Shown: positions 34,633 through 46,618 of the stretch, one piece after another
How positions within the stretch are numbered: position 1 is the first letter of the stretch
How the letters are laid out: each line of letters begins with the position of its first letter
NCBI GenBank assembly: GCA_963781555.1
Contig: CAWAGB010000001.1
Coordinates: 119,768 to 183,767, forward strand
DNA: 64,000 nt
Reading direction: 5' to 3'
Origin: JAICQM01 sp963781555
Lineage (GTDB): Bacteria; Chloroflexota; Limnocylindria; QHBO01
The notes under the pieces: generated by a model
The model's database searches: none
What the model was told of the DNA's origin: nothing
Seen by the model: the letters and a program-made list of their open reading frames with translations, nothing else
Translations under genes and position numbers: made by a program

Positions 34633-35130
34633 ATGCGGCGATGCCGATCCGAAGCGACGTGGTTGGCGACGCCGAACGCCGGGCCCGCGGGCAGCTACAG
34701 AACAGTCTCCCGGGATATTCGTCAGGCTCGATTGCTGGCCGGTGTCGCGCAGCTCCTCGCGCTCCTCGCGCGTCTCCGCCAGCGTCTGGCAGGCGCCGGT
34801 TGGGCCTGGCGTACCGAGGTCCCCGTTGCCGGGGGCGACCGGCGCGCGTTCGATGCGGTGCTGCACTCAGCTGCTGGCGGTGCCGTTGGCATCGAGGCGG
34901 TGACGCGTCTCGTGGACGCGCAGGCGCAGGTGCGCGCGATCTTGCTGAAGCAGCGTGACGCCTCCATCGGATGCGTCGTCCTCGTCCTGGCGGACACGCG
35001 CCACAATCGCCAGGTGGTGCCTCATGGCGAGCCGACGCTCGGGCCGGCCTTCCCGTTGCGGGGGCACGCGGTAATGCGCGCGCTTCGTGCCGGGCGCGTG
35101 CCGCCCGCAAACGGCCTGCTGCTCCTGTGA
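34633..35130 (+). pseudogene. Remnant of an XRE-type HTH regulator lacking most of its HTH
   Basis: The C-terminal two thirds match a domain found after Cro/C1-type HTHs: WAWRTEVPVAGGDRRAFDAV, EAVTRLVDAQAQVRAILLKQ, LVLADTRHNRQVV and PPANGLLLL. The N-terminal side starts the HTH (RDIRQARLLAGVAQ) but jumps straight to QLLALLARLRQRL, skipping about 60 residues that should hold the recognition helix. The open frame is intact but probably cannot bind DNA. Element C copy 1 begins 11 bp after the stop. Confidence 0.55.
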
Positions 35131-35141
35131 GCCACTTCCGA

Positions 35142-35274
35142 GTGCCAACAGAACGAACCTTGTGACCGAAATGCCGCCGTCCACCGTGCATTCGGCACAT
35201 TCTGGTGGCACTCCGAGCACGGACCGACCGGCGGGGGCGACGAAACCCGGTCACAAGGTCAGGTTTCGTGGCAC
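35142..35274. repeat. Palindromic element C, copy 1
   Basis: About 133 bp with imperfect terminal inverted repeats built on CCTTGTGACCG (left arm 35152-35168, right arm 35248-35274, ending GTGGCAC). Copy 2 at 39031-39151 shares the arms and the interior block GGTGGCAC...GAGC in the same order. Both copies lie directly behind a truncated gene. Confidence 0.65.
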
Positions 35275-35328
35275 CGCCAACCGATCCCACCAACCCACGA
35301 ATCCCCGATGCAGCGTACCGTTGAGCGG

Positions 35329-37472
35329 ATGCCCACTCCCCGCACCGACCCGCAGTCCCTCCTGAGCGACCTGAACGACGAGCAGCGCGCCGCCGCCACT
35401 GCGACCGGCGGCCCGCTGGTGATCCTGGCCGGGTGCGGGAACCGGCAAGACGCGCGTCATCAGCCATCGCGTCGCGTATGCGGCGGCCGCGGGGGCCGCA
35501 GACCCGAAACGGATGCTGGTCGTGACCTTCACGGACAAGGCGGCGACCGAGATGCGCCAGCGCCTGGCCGCGCTCGGCCTCCCCAAGGTCCAGGCATCCA
35601 CGTTCCATGCCGCGGCCCTGCGCCAGCTGGCCCACTTCTGGCCAATCGCCCACGGCACCCCGCTCCCCAGGGTGCTCGACTCCAAGATCCCGCTCATCGC
35701 GCCGCTGGCCCGCACCCTGCCCGGCGGCTACAAGTTCACCCCCGCCAAGGACCTGACCGATGAGATCGAGTGGGCCAAGAACCGGCGCATCGGTCCGGAG
35801 GCGTACGTCGGCGCCGCGACGGCGGCCAACCGCACCCCGCCCATCCCGGTGGACCTGCTGGCCGGCCTCTACCGTCGCTACGAGCAGGCGAAGGAGAAGG
35901 CCAACCGGATCGACTTCGAGGACATGCTGAGCCGAGCGGTGGAGCTGTACGAGCGCGACCCGGACGCCATCGGTCTGGTGCGACAGCGCTACGCGTGGTT
36001 CAGCGTGGACGAGTACCAGGACACCAACCCCCTCCAGCAGTCGCTGCTGGAGCTGTGGGTGGGCGATCGTCGCGACCTGTGCGTGGTGGGCGACCCGGAC
36101 CAGACGATCTACACCTTCACCGGCGCCAGCGCCGACTACCTGACCGGCTTCGCCGAGCGCTGGACCGATGCGCAAGTGGTGCGCCTGACGACCAATTACC
36201 GCAGCACGCCGCAGGTGCTGGCCGTGGCGAACCGGCTCATCGCCGGCAAGGACCTGCGCTCGGTGGCGAGCGACGGGCCCGAGCCGCGGGTGGTGGCGCA
36301 TCGCAACGGGGAACTCGAGCTGGCCGCGATCGTTGCGGAGATCGGTGAGCTGATGCAGGCGGGGCACGCCCGGTCCGGAAATCGCGATCCTGGTGCGCAC
36401 GAACGCGCAGCTCGTGCCGATCGAGGCGGCGCTGACCCGCGCCGGCATCGCCTTCACCATCCGCGGCGTGCGCTTCCACGCCCGCCCCGAGGTGCGCGCG
36501 GCACGTACGGCACTGCGCCGCGTGACTCCAAGCGGCCTCTCCCTGACCGATGCCGTGATCGCCCGCTGGCGCTCCGAGCTCGGATTCGACCCCGACACCG
36601 AACCGGGCGCCGATGCCGGGGCCGAGGCACGCGACCGCCACGCCGCGCTGCAGACCCTGCTCGCCATCGCCCGCGAGCTGGAGTTCGCGAACGACGATGC
36701 GACGCCCGCCGATTTCCTCGCCGAGCTCGAGCGCCGCGACGCCGAGGAGCAGGCGGCCGCCGAGTCCGGCACCGGAATCACCATCTCGACGCTGCATCGG
36801 GCGAAGGGGCTCGAGTGGGATGCCGTCTTCCTGCCGATGCTCGAGGAGGGCGGCCTCCCCATTCGCCAGTCGCTCGACGACCCCGCCGCGCTGGCCGAGG
36901 AGCGCCGCCTCCTGTACGTGGGCATCACCCGCGCCCGCCGTCACCTGGTCCTGTCCTGGGCCGCCATCCGGACCACCGCCAAGGGGCGCCCCACGCCCTC
37001 GAAGCCCTCGCGCTTCCTCGCCCAGCTGCGGCCCGGCGGTGCACCGGCACAGGTGCGCGCCGCGCCGGTGCGACCCACCGGCGTGCAGCACTTCGCCGCC
37101 GGCGAGCGTGTGACGCACGCCCGCCACGGCGCGGGCACCGTCACCGGGGTAAATGGCGCCAACGTCAGCGTCCGCTTCGATGCCGGCGTGGTGGGCAACG
37201 TTGCCCCTGCCGCCCTCGCGCGCGAAGGGGAGGAGCCACTCGATCCCGCGGCCGAGGCGCGCCTCGCGTCGCTCACCGCGTGGCGCCTCGAGCGCGCGCG
37301 AGCTGATGGCGTGCCTGCGTACGTGGTGGCCGACAACAAGACCCTCGTCGCGATCGCCGTTGCGCAGCCCGCGTCGGAGGGCGAGCTGCTCGCCGTGCCG
37401 GGCATCGGCCCCACCAAGGTGGACCGCTATGGCGAGGAGATCCTGCGCATCGTTGGCGAGCCCGCGGGCTAG
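35329..37472 (+). CDS. UvrD2-like superfamily 1 helicase with HRDC domain (two frameshifts)
   Basis: ATP-dependent 3'-5' DNA helicase. Motifs read in order across three frames: Q region LLSDLNDEQRAAATA, Walker A after one extra G near 35430, Ia ASTFHAAAL, II VDEYQDTNP, III GDPDQTIYTFTGA, IV LTTNYRSTPQ, then a second shift near 36375, V TLHRAKGLEWDAVF and VI LLYVGITRARRHLVL. The last 80 residues are an HRDC domain ending in VPGIGPTKVDRYGEEIL. The architecture matches mycobacterial UvrD2. About 714 residues once joined. Confidence 0.88.
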
Positions 37473-37627
37473 CCGCCCGTGCGGTCGCGGCCCAGCCGTC
37501 GCACCGTGCCAAACCGTACGGGCCACATGGCCCTGAGATAGGTCCATTGGGCCCGCGCGCCCATTCGGCGCAGGCACGAAGGTGGAATCACTCCAAATCG
37601 TCGTTACCTTCTGAAAGGGATACAACA

Positions 37628-38308
37628 GTGACCAGTCGCCTTCGTGGCCTCGGCATCGTGATTGTGGTCATCGGCTTTGTCTTCGTGGCGGCCGGTGCAT
37701 TCGCATTCATGAAGACCCAGGAGGGAAACAAGTCCCTCGCCGCATTCAGCGCAGCGCAGGGCGTTGAGCTCAGCTACTCCGAAGATGGAACCCTCGGTGG
37801 CGACAACCCCGAGGAGGCCGCCGGCATCATGTCGCTCCTGACCAACGACTGGGGCTACCCCGTCGCCCAGGGTGACCTGAACCCCAACGATCCGCTCGTC
37901 AACACGGCCAGCGAGTACATGTACCAGATGGCCACCGTCGCCTACCACACGCTCAACTCCACCCAGACCGTCGTCATCACCGAGCCGACCGAGTTCAACG
38001 GCGAGACGATCGCTCCCGGTGAGTACGAGTTCGCGGTCGACGGCCGCTACTGGGCCGACTTCAACCGTGCCAACCCGATCGAGGCAGCCGCTCGCGGCCA
38101 GGCCTGGACCGGCACCGCACATGCGCTCATCGCAGAGCTCGGTGTCGGCACCGCCACCGCATCTGCCCTCCAGCTGGCGCTGGCGCTGGCAGGATTGTTC
38201 GCAGCCCTCGGCGGCACGCTGATCCTCACCGGGGCCGGCCTGGTGTGGGCGACCCGCGCAGAGCCCGTCAAGGTTCCCGCGCTCCGCACGTCGAACGTTC
38301 CCGCCTAG
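37628..38308 (+). CDS. Membrane protein of unknown function
   Basis: A 226-residue protein with an N-terminal transmembrane helix (GIVIVVIGFVFVAAGAFAFM), a roughly 130-residue outer domain (WADFNRANPIEAAARGQAWT) and a C-terminal helix pair. No family is recognised. GTG start with the purine-rich GAAAGGGA 8 nt upstream. A strong hairpin follows, so it is probably monocistronic. Confidence 0.75.
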   Translation: MTSRLRGLGIVIVVIGFVFVAAGAFAFMKTQEGNKSLAAFSAAQGVELSYSEDGTLGGDNPEEAAGIMSLLTNDWGYPVAQGDLNPNDPLVNTASEYMYQMATVAYHTLNSTQTVVITEPTEFNGETIAPGEYEFAVDGRYWADFNRANPIEAAARGQAWTGTAHALIAELGVGTATASALQLALALAGLFAALGGTLILTGAGLVWATRAEPVKVPALRTSNVPA

Positions 38309-38347
38309 GAAAGCCACCGGCCGTGATCATCGCGGCCACCAGATCCC

Positions 38348-38379
38348 GCAGGCCCGCCGACTTACCCCGGCGGGCCTGC
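38348..38379 (+). terminator. Terminator-like hairpin
   Basis: GCAGGCCCGCCG and its complement CGGCGGGCCTGC form a 12-bp stem with a short loop, 40 bp after the stop of the membrane protein gene. No clear T tract. Confidence 0.65.
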
Positions 38380-38416
38380 CCCGTGTCCCGGCCCGGTTCG
38401 TGCACATCGGTCTGGC

Positions 38417-38830
38417 ATGAGCACCGATACGAACAAGCAGCTCGTCCGACGCTTCGTCGACGAGATCTTCGTCAAGGGCAATGCCGGCGCCGTGAACGAG
38501 CTCCTGGCGGCCGACTTCGCCTCGCATACCTTCCCCTCGACCGGCGACGGCCGCGCGGACATGAAGGCCGCCATCGAGCGTGTCCACGGGGCGCTCTCGG
38601 ACGTGTCCTTCACCGTGGATCAGCTCGTGGCCGAGGACGACATGGTCGCCGCCCTCCTCACGTCGAGCGCAACCCAGACCGGCGAGCTGATGGGCATGCC
38701 GGCGAGCGGCAAGCGCTACGAGATCGGTGAGCTGCACCTGTTCCGAGTCCGTGATGGCCAGCTCGTCGAACACTGGCACTACCACGACGCGATGGGGATG
38801 ATGAAGCAGCTCGGGGCGATGCCCGGCTGA
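38417..38830 (+). CDS. SnoaL-like/ester-cyclase (NTF2-fold) protein
   Basis: A 137-residue NTF2-fold protein. NKQLVRRFVDEIFVKGN and LLAADFASHTF open the fold, and GELHLFRVRDGQLVEHWHYHD is the conserved end of SnoaL-like polyketide cyclases. In general bacteria these act on diverse small molecules, so no substrate is claimed. Confidence 0.85.
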   Translation: MSTDTNKQLVRRFVDEIFVKGNAGAVNELLAADFASHTFPSTGDGRADMKAAIERVHGALSDVSFTVDQLVAEDDMVAALLTSSATQTGELMGMPASGKRYEIGELHLFRVRDGQLVEHWHYHDAMGMMKQLGAMPG

Positions 38831-39027
38831 TCCTCGCCTTCCTGCGCGTGCCGCATGCAGTCCGCGGCGGGTCCGTCACCCTCAGCGCGAGCATCGGCAT
38901 CGTGGTGAGCCCGACGGCCGGCCGTACGTCGGACGACCTGCTGCGGACTGTCACCGCCGCCCTCGTCGAGGCCAAACGCCTGGGCCGGGACCGATGGGTG
39001 CGCTCGGGGAGCTCCCCGGTCAGCTGA
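38830..39027 (+). pseudogene. GGDEF-domain C-terminal remnant
   Basis: Sixty-five codons open without a start, beginning at the last base of the SnoaL stop, encode the end of a diguanylate cyclase: SASIGIVVSP, DDLLRTVTAALVEAKRLGRD, then a stop. The GG(D/E)EF active site and everything upstream are missing. It is followed within 4 bp by element C copy 2. This is a truncated gene remnant. Confidence 0.7.
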
Positions 39028-39030
39028 TCC

Positions 39031-39151
39031 GCCACCAGGACTGACCGTGTGACCGGGTTTCGGCCCGATCCGCGGTCCATCGGTACGGTTCGGTGGCACG
39101 CTGAGCCGGGCTAACCGACGGCCCCGGTCACAAGGTTCGTTTCCCGTGGCA
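39031..39151. repeat. Palindromic element C, copy 2
   Basis: About 121 bp. Left arm begins GCCACC and holds GTGTGACCGGGTTTCG. The right arm is CCCCGGTCACAAGGTTCG and ends at GTGGCA. Interior shares GGTGGCACGCTGAGC with copy 1. It lies between the GGDEF remnant and the end of the UvrA-like gene. Confidence 0.65.
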
Positions 39152-39159
39152 GCCCTGCG

Positions 39160-41506
<2,347 letters not shown>

Positions 41507-41668
41507 CCGCACCTCATGCACATGAACCGATGATGCCTCTTTGACCGTCCCGCGCAGCGGGACTCATCGGCGCCGGCGGCACATGCCCTGGATGATCGGT
41601 CGCTAATCTGACACGCGGTGTCGGCAATTGCCGCCACCATGGCGGTCCATTCCCCTCCGAGGACCCGC

Positions 41669-42189
41669 ATGCAGCCCGACGACATCCGATTCCTGTACGC
41701 CTACGACCGATGGGCCACGCGCCGCGTGCTGGCCATGCTGGACGACCTTGATCCGGATTTCTGGTCACGGGCAAACGTGGTCGGCGAGCGCGGACTCGGC
41801 GGCATCCTGGTGCATCACCTCGGGGCGACGCAGCGCTGGCGGATCGGCTTCCAGTCGCAGGGCGAGGACGAGGGCCCGTCGCCGGAGCTCGAGCCGCTCC
41901 CCACAGTGCAGGAGCTGCGCGACCGATGGGACGCCGAATGGGCAGCGACCGATGCCTGGCTGCCGACCCTCACCGACGGCTTCGTCTCGCACGATTTCGA
42001 AGGCGTGCTCGTGTGGCAGATGCTGGCCCACGTGGTGAACCACGGGACGCAGCACCGCTCGGAGGCGGCCGCGCTGCTCACCGCCGAGGGCCGCTCCCCG
42101 GTGAGCTGGACATGATCAACTACACGGACGAGCTGGCCGCCGCGACCAGGCAACCCCCGCCCGCGGCCGATGCACCTGGTGTCGGCTAA
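41669..42189 (+). CDS. DinB-family protein (frameshift near the end)
   Basis: A four-helix DinB/YfiT-like metal-binding protein. LYAYDRWATRRVLAML, ILVHHLGATQRWR and WQMLAHVVNHGTQHRSE carry the three metal-ligand His residues. The frame breaks near 42100. The family sequence continues as SPGELDMINYTDELAA in the next frame to a TAA at 42187, giving about 173 residues. That stop lies inside element B copy 1. Substrate unknown (thiol transferase-like relatives exist). GAGGA precedes the ATG. Confidence 0.82.
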
Positions 42190-42284
42190 CGGCCAACTTC
42201 GTCGCCCTGCGTGGCTGGTTGATGGCACGGGGCGCATGAGGGAGCCACATAGGACCCGATTTCCGGCCGAACGTGGCCGTTAGC
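42185..42284. repeat. Palindromic element B, copy 1
   Basis: 100 bp flanked by GCTAACGGCCAAC and its near complement GTGGCCGTTAGC. The DinB stop codon is the TAA of the left arm. The interior differs from the other two copies. Confidence 0.65.
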
Positions 42285-42322
42285 GTGCACCGGGTGCATC
42301 CACGCGTGGCAGCCGCCCGACG

Positions 42323-44026
42323 TTAGCCGTCGCGCTCCCGGCGGACCGGCAATCGTCGCCCGCGGATGCTGGCCGCATTGAGGGCACGCACGATATCGTC
42401 GGCGGCGCCCTCGGGGACCTCGACCAGGGCGTATCGGTCCGTGATCTCGATGGCCCCGATGGCGCGCCCCGCGATTCCCGCCTCGTTGGCGATGGCGCCC
42501 ACGATGTCCGCCGGCCGCAGCCCGATCTGCCGCCCGCCCCCGATGAACAGCCGCGCGACCCCCTCGCCGCCCGGGGCGAAGGGCCGGGAGCTGGGCGCAC
42601 GGCGCTGCACCGGCCGCGCTGTTGGGCCACCCCCCGCCGGTCGCAGGCGTCAGCTCCGGCACCTCGACCTCTTCGCGGTCCGGCGCGCCGGCCTCGTCCG
42701 CGAGCGCGGCGGCGGCCAGTGCCACGTCCAGCAGGTCGAACTCCTCCTCGAGCGGCTCGATCACCGCGCGGTAACGGTCGAGGTCGCCGCCCAGCAGGAT
42801 CTCTCGCAAGAGGCGTCCAGCAGCTCCAGCCGCCGCGCGCGCAGGTCGGCGACGGTCGGCAGCCGCGCGATCTCGATGGGCCGCTTCAGCATCCGCTCGA
42901 TGTTCCGCAGCAGCCGCTGCTCGCGCGGCTCGACGAGCGTGATCGCCACGCCCTTGCGGCCGGCGCGCCCGGTGCGGCCGATGCGGTGCAGGTACGCCTC
43001 CGGATCGGTCGGGACGTCGTAGTTGACGACGTGCGAGACGTGCTCGATGTCCAGGCCGCGCGCCGCCACATCGGTCGCCACCAGCACCTGCACCGCGCCG
43101 TCGCGGAAGCGGTTCATGACGCGGTCGCGCTGCTCCTGCGACCAGGCCGCCGTGGAGCGCGGCGGCGTCGTAGCCGCGTCCGGCGAGCGCCTCCGACAGC
43201 TCGTCCACCTCCGTCGCCGTGCGGGCGAAGACGAGCGACCGATGCCGGCGCATCCACGTCCAGGATCGCGGGTCAAGCGCCTCCAGCTTGTGGCTGCGCG
43301 GCACGACGTACGCGACCTGGCGCACCAGCGGGGCCGTGGCATCTGCGGCCGGCGACCTCGCGCACCACGGTGACGCGCACCGGCTCGCGCAGGTGCCGCT
43401 CCGCGATGCGCGCGATGGCGGGCGACAGCGTCGCCGAGAAGAGCGCCGTCTGGCGGCTGTCGGGCGCGCGCGGCGAGGATCGTCTCGAGGTCCTCGGCGA
43501 AGCCCATGTCGAGCATCTCGTCGGCCTCGTCGAGCGACCACGTAGCGCACGCCGTCCAGCCGCAGCGTGCCGCGCTTCAGGTGGTCGACCGCCCGTCCCG
43601 GCGTGGCGACGACCACGTCCACGCCCGTTGCGCAGCCGTCCCAGCTGCTGCCCGATGGCCTGGCCGCCGTACACCGGCAGCACGCGCGCATCCACTCCCC
43701 GCCCGTACCGATGCACCGCCTGCGCCACCTGCATCGCCAGCTCCCGGGTGGGCACCAGGATCGAGGGCCCGCGGGGCGCCGTCGTCACTGCGTTCGAGCC
43801 GCTGGAGCATCGGCAGCGAGAATGCGGCCGTCTTGCCGGTGCCGGTCGGCGCCTCGGCGAGCAGGTCGCGCCCCTCGAGCAGCGGCGGGATGGCCTGGCG
43901 CTGGATGGGCGTCGGCTCCTCGTAGCCCAGCTCGCTGAGGCAGGCGAGGAGCGCCTCGTTCAGGCCGAGCTCGGCGAATCCCGGGTCGCGGGGCTGCTCT
44001 GTCGCGGGCTGCTCGTCGTCGGTCAC
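42323..44026 (-). CDS. DEAD-box RNA helicase with DbpA RNA-binding domain (many frameshifts)
   Basis: DeaD/CsdA-type helicase. Motifs follow in changing frames: FAELGLNEALLACLSELGY, motif I APTGTGKTAAF, Ia PTRELAMQV, ATPGRAVDHLKRGTL, MLDMGFAED, ARTATEVDELSEAL, VATDVAARGLDIEHVSHVV and HRIGRTGRAGRKG. The C-terminal DbpA-like domain has ARLFIGGGRQIGLRPADIVG. About eight one-base shifts occur between 42620 and 43790, yet no motif is lost, so sequence error is the likely cause. Full length would be about 565 residues. GTG start. Confidence 0.82.
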
Positions 44027-44107
44027 GCCGCCAAGGGTGGCACACGTCGCCCCGCGACGGCGCGGGCGGGCACTGCGTCCCGTCATCCGGGCCGCTTTGC
44101 GCCGGGC

Positions 44108-44231
44108 GGGAGTAACGGACAGCCGATTGCGTATTTCCCGTCCCGTGAGAGCTCCGGCCACGCAGACGGCGGACTGCCTGTCCGATTCGCCCGCCGGGCG
44201 CAGAGCGCGCAAACCACTGTCCGATACTCCC
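44108..44231 (+). repeat. Palindromic element A, copy 1 (124 bp)
   Basis: Starts GGGAGTAACGG and ends CCGATACTCCC. Intergenic, between the DeaD-type gene and the glycosidase gene (both minus strand). The most divergent of five copies. The interior holds CTGTCCGATTCGCCCG in place of the usual GACCGATGCTCCCG. Confidence 0.75.
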
Positions 44232-44276
44232 GCCCTCCGCAACTCCGATCGTCCGCGGGTCGCCCGGCCGCGCGCG

Positions 44277-45509
44277 TCAGTCGGGCGCTTCCCCGCCTTC
44301 CACCGCCTCGCGCGTCTCCTCCGCCGGCGGCGGCGGGGCGAGGCGCATGATCGGCGGCGGCTCATCGGGATGCTCCAGCAGGTCGAGGAAGATCGCCGAC
44401 CACAGCATCGACTCGTCGCTCTTGGTGAGCGGCGTGGAGTGGTAGCGCTCCCCGGTCTCGTCGTCGATCACCTCCCAGAACGTGCCGTCGCGCTCGATCC
44501 ACTCGACGTATCGGTCCCGCTCGAGCGCCGCCTGCTCGGGGAGGATGGTGTGCAGCAGCTGCAGGTACATCGAGCCGAGCGAGGTCCACACCGTCGCGCC
44601 CTGGTAGTCGGGCATGAAGGTGCGCACGAAGAGCGGCTCGATCTCCGGCTTGCGGATCGGCTCGTACTTGAGCGGGTAGGGATCAGCGAAGCCGTGCGAC
44701 TCGAGCGTGCCGAGCGCCTGGCGCAGCACCGCGGGATCGGTGATCACGCCGGTCCAGAACGGCCAGATGTTGCCCTCGCCGGACGGCGTGGTGTCGCCGG
44801 GCGAGTCGCGGAAGAAGCCGCGCTCGTCCCAGAAGTGCTCGAGCAGGATCGACTGCGGGGCCAGCGCCAGCGCCGCCATCGGTTCGGGGATCTCCCAGTC
44901 CAGGTCGACGACGGTCATGGCCAGCAGGGCGACCATGCTGTTGCCGAACGCGTTGCATCGGTTGACGATCGTGTCGCGGTGGGCGCTGTACTTGCGGTCG
45001 CTGCGCACGAGCCCGGTCGCCGGATCCACCACCTCGTCCATGTAGTGCCGGATCTCCCCCTCCAACCAGGACCGATGCTCGCGCAGCACCTCGTCCGCGC
45101 CAATCCGATGCAGCGCCGCCACCATCAGCGGCAGGCAGTCGACGCCGTAGTCGAACACGTCCACCGGCTGGTCGAAGAAGTGGATGGTGGTCGTGACGTG
45201 GCTCCCCCGACGCTCCCAGGTGTGCATCGCCCAGTCGAACGAGGCGATGGCCCGCTCCCGGTGCTGCGGCGAGATGCGCGCCAGGGACGGCGCACTGAAG
45301 CTCAGGTCACGCGTCCAGAACTGGCGGAAGTAGCCCGGGCTGGCGCGGTAGTGGGTGCCGTCCCAGCAGTCGTCGATGCAGGCGCGGATGATCTCGCGGG
45401 CCGAGCCGGTGTGCTCCTTGTGGCCGAAGAGGCCGCGCCGCCCGCGCACCGCCATGTTCACCGCGTACGCCGCCGCCACCAGCGGCCGCTTCGCGAGCTG
45501 CCATTCCAT
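44277..45509 (-). CDS. Six-hairpin glycosidase-like protein
   Basis: A 410-residue soluble (alpha/alpha)6-barrel protein, like the catalytic region of amylo-1,6-glucosidases and related glycoside hydrolases. FRQFWTRDLSFSAPSL, FDYGVDCLPLMV, NRCNAFGNSMVALLAM, GEGNIWPFWTGV and LTKSDESMLWSAIFLDLLEH are the conserved blocks; acidic residues in the first and third are catalytic candidates. No signal peptide. No sugar operon is adjacent, so the substrate is unknown. ATG 45509 chosen because the upstream frame is unlike protein. Confidence 0.78.
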   Translation of the reverse strand: MEWQLAKRPLVAAAYAVNMAVRGRRGLFGHKEHTGSAREIIRACIDDCWDGTHYRASPGYFRQFWTRDLSFSAPSLARISPQHRERAIASFDWAMHTWERRGSHVTTTIHFFDQPVDVFDYGVDCLPLMVAALHRIGADEVLREHRSWLEGEIRHYMDEVVDPATGLVRSDRKYSAHRDTIVNRCNAFGNSMVALLAMTVVDLDWEIPEPMAALALAPQSILLEHFWDERGFFRDSPGDTTPSGEGNIWPFWTGVITDPAVLRQALGTLESHGFADPYPLKYEPIRKPEIEPLFVRTFMPDYQGATVWTSLGSMYLQLLHTILPEQAALERDRYVEWIERDGTFWEVIDDETGERYHSTPLTKSDESMLWSAIFLDLLEHPDEPPPIMRLAPPPPAEETREAVEGGEAPD

Positions 45510-45582
45510 GCGGGACCGTCCACGCAAGCGGCGGGCCGCGGCGCGGGGAGCTCTCTCCAACCCCGGCTTTCCGCCCAGCGGT

Positions 45583-45681
45583 GCTAACGGCGAACGAGCG
45601 CCCGATTCGCCCCGTTGGCTGGCCCCGCTGGTCACCTGGGGAAACATTCCGGCCACAACATGCGGCCTCAGTGGCCGTTAC
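45583..45681. repeat. Palindromic element B, copy 2
   Basis: 99 bp, GCTAACGGCGAAC at the left and GTGGCCGTTACGG at the right. Lies between divergent genes. The interior is not similar to copy 1. Confidence 0.6.
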
Positions 45682-45766
45682 GGTCATCCCGGGGCAAAAC
45701 GCGGCCGCCCCGCTTGCGTCGCGCGGCACAATCGGTCTACCACCCCGCCAGGAGCCGCCCCGACCG

Positions 45767-46456
45767 ATGTCCCCCGAGCCACCCCCGGTCACCCCGATCA
45801 CCGAGCTGACCGACCCGCGCGCCATCCAGATCCTGAGCACCGAGCACTGGAGCCTGCTCACCGCGCGCTCCCTTGCCTACAACGAGGCGTTCGTGCGCGG
45901 CGGCATGTTCCTGACCTTCCTCTCGATGTCGTTCGTCGCGCTGGCGCTGCTCTCACAGGCGATGACGTTCGGCACGCAGTTCCTCACCGTCGCCGCGATC
46001 CTGATGGGATTCGTGTTCGTCATCGGGCTGACCACCTATGGGCGCATCACGGGCGCCAACGTCGACGACCTGCGCGCGATGCACGGCATGGCCCGCATCC
46101 GGCACGCCTACACCGAGGTCGCACCCATCGTGGCGCCGTACTTCACCACCGCCACCCACGACGACATCGACAGCGTGACCGCCGCCTACAACGCCCCCGA
46201 CGGCGCCGTCGGCCAGCTGATCTACGCGCTGACCACGTCGGGCGGGATGATCGGGCTCATCGTCTCGATGGTCGGCGGCGTGCTGGCCGGCATCATCGGC
46301 CTGCTCATGGGCGCGAGTGGCGACACGGCGGTGTGGATCGGGGTCATCGGTGCGGTGGCCGTGTTCGTGATCCTGGTGGTGGCCACCTTCGGCACCGTGC
46401 CGCGCATCCAGGCCGGCATGGAAGTCCGCTTCCCCGCGCCCCCGCCGGGGGAGTAG
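45767..46456 (+). CDS. Integral membrane protein of unknown function
   Basis: A 229-residue protein with four hydrophobic helices in two pairs (about residues 48-90 and 160-215). EHWSLLTARSLAYNEAFVRG and LRAMHGMARIRHAYTEVAP lie between. No recognised family. The ATG is inside GACCGATG with AGGAG 13 nt upstream. Confidence 0.72.
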   Translation: MSPEPPPVTPITELTDPRAIQILSTEHWSLLTARSLAYNEAFVRGGMFLTFLSMSFVALALLSQAMTFGTQFLTVAAILMGFVFVIGLTTYGRITGANVDDLRAMHGMARIRHAYTEVAPIVAPYFTTATHDDIDSVTAAYNAPDGAVGQLIYALTTSGGMIGLIVSMVGGVLAGIIGLLMGASGDTAVWIGVIGAVAVFVILVVATFGTVPRIQAGMEVRFPAPPPGE

Positions 46457-46477
46457 GAGGGCCTCCTTGCGCCCGGC

Positions 46478-46602
46478 GGGAGTACCGGCGACCCGGTTGC
46501 GAAAATTCCCAGCCTCTGCAGGCTTCGGCCAAGCCCGCGTCCGCCAGCCTGACCGACGCTCCCACCCCGCGCAGAAACCGCAACTGACGGGCCGATACTC
46601 CC
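46478..46602 (+). repeat. Palindromic element A, copy 2 (125 bp)
   Basis: Starts GGGAGTACCGG and ends CCGATACTCCC. The octamer position reads GACCGACG. Lies between the convergent 3' ends of the membrane protein and PaiB genes. Confidence 0.8.
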
Positions 46603-46618
46603 GCCCCCGGCAAGTCGG

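Noticed and set aside
32036..36928. A 1630-codon minus-strand open frame
   Set aside because: Only its last part is tryptophan dioxygenase. The rest runs antisense to the MFS, DUF6855 and UvrD2-like genes and has no protein-like features.
42323..44026. DeaD-type helicase as a pseudogene
   Set aside because: All helicase motifs survive across the shifts, so sequence error is more likely than decay.
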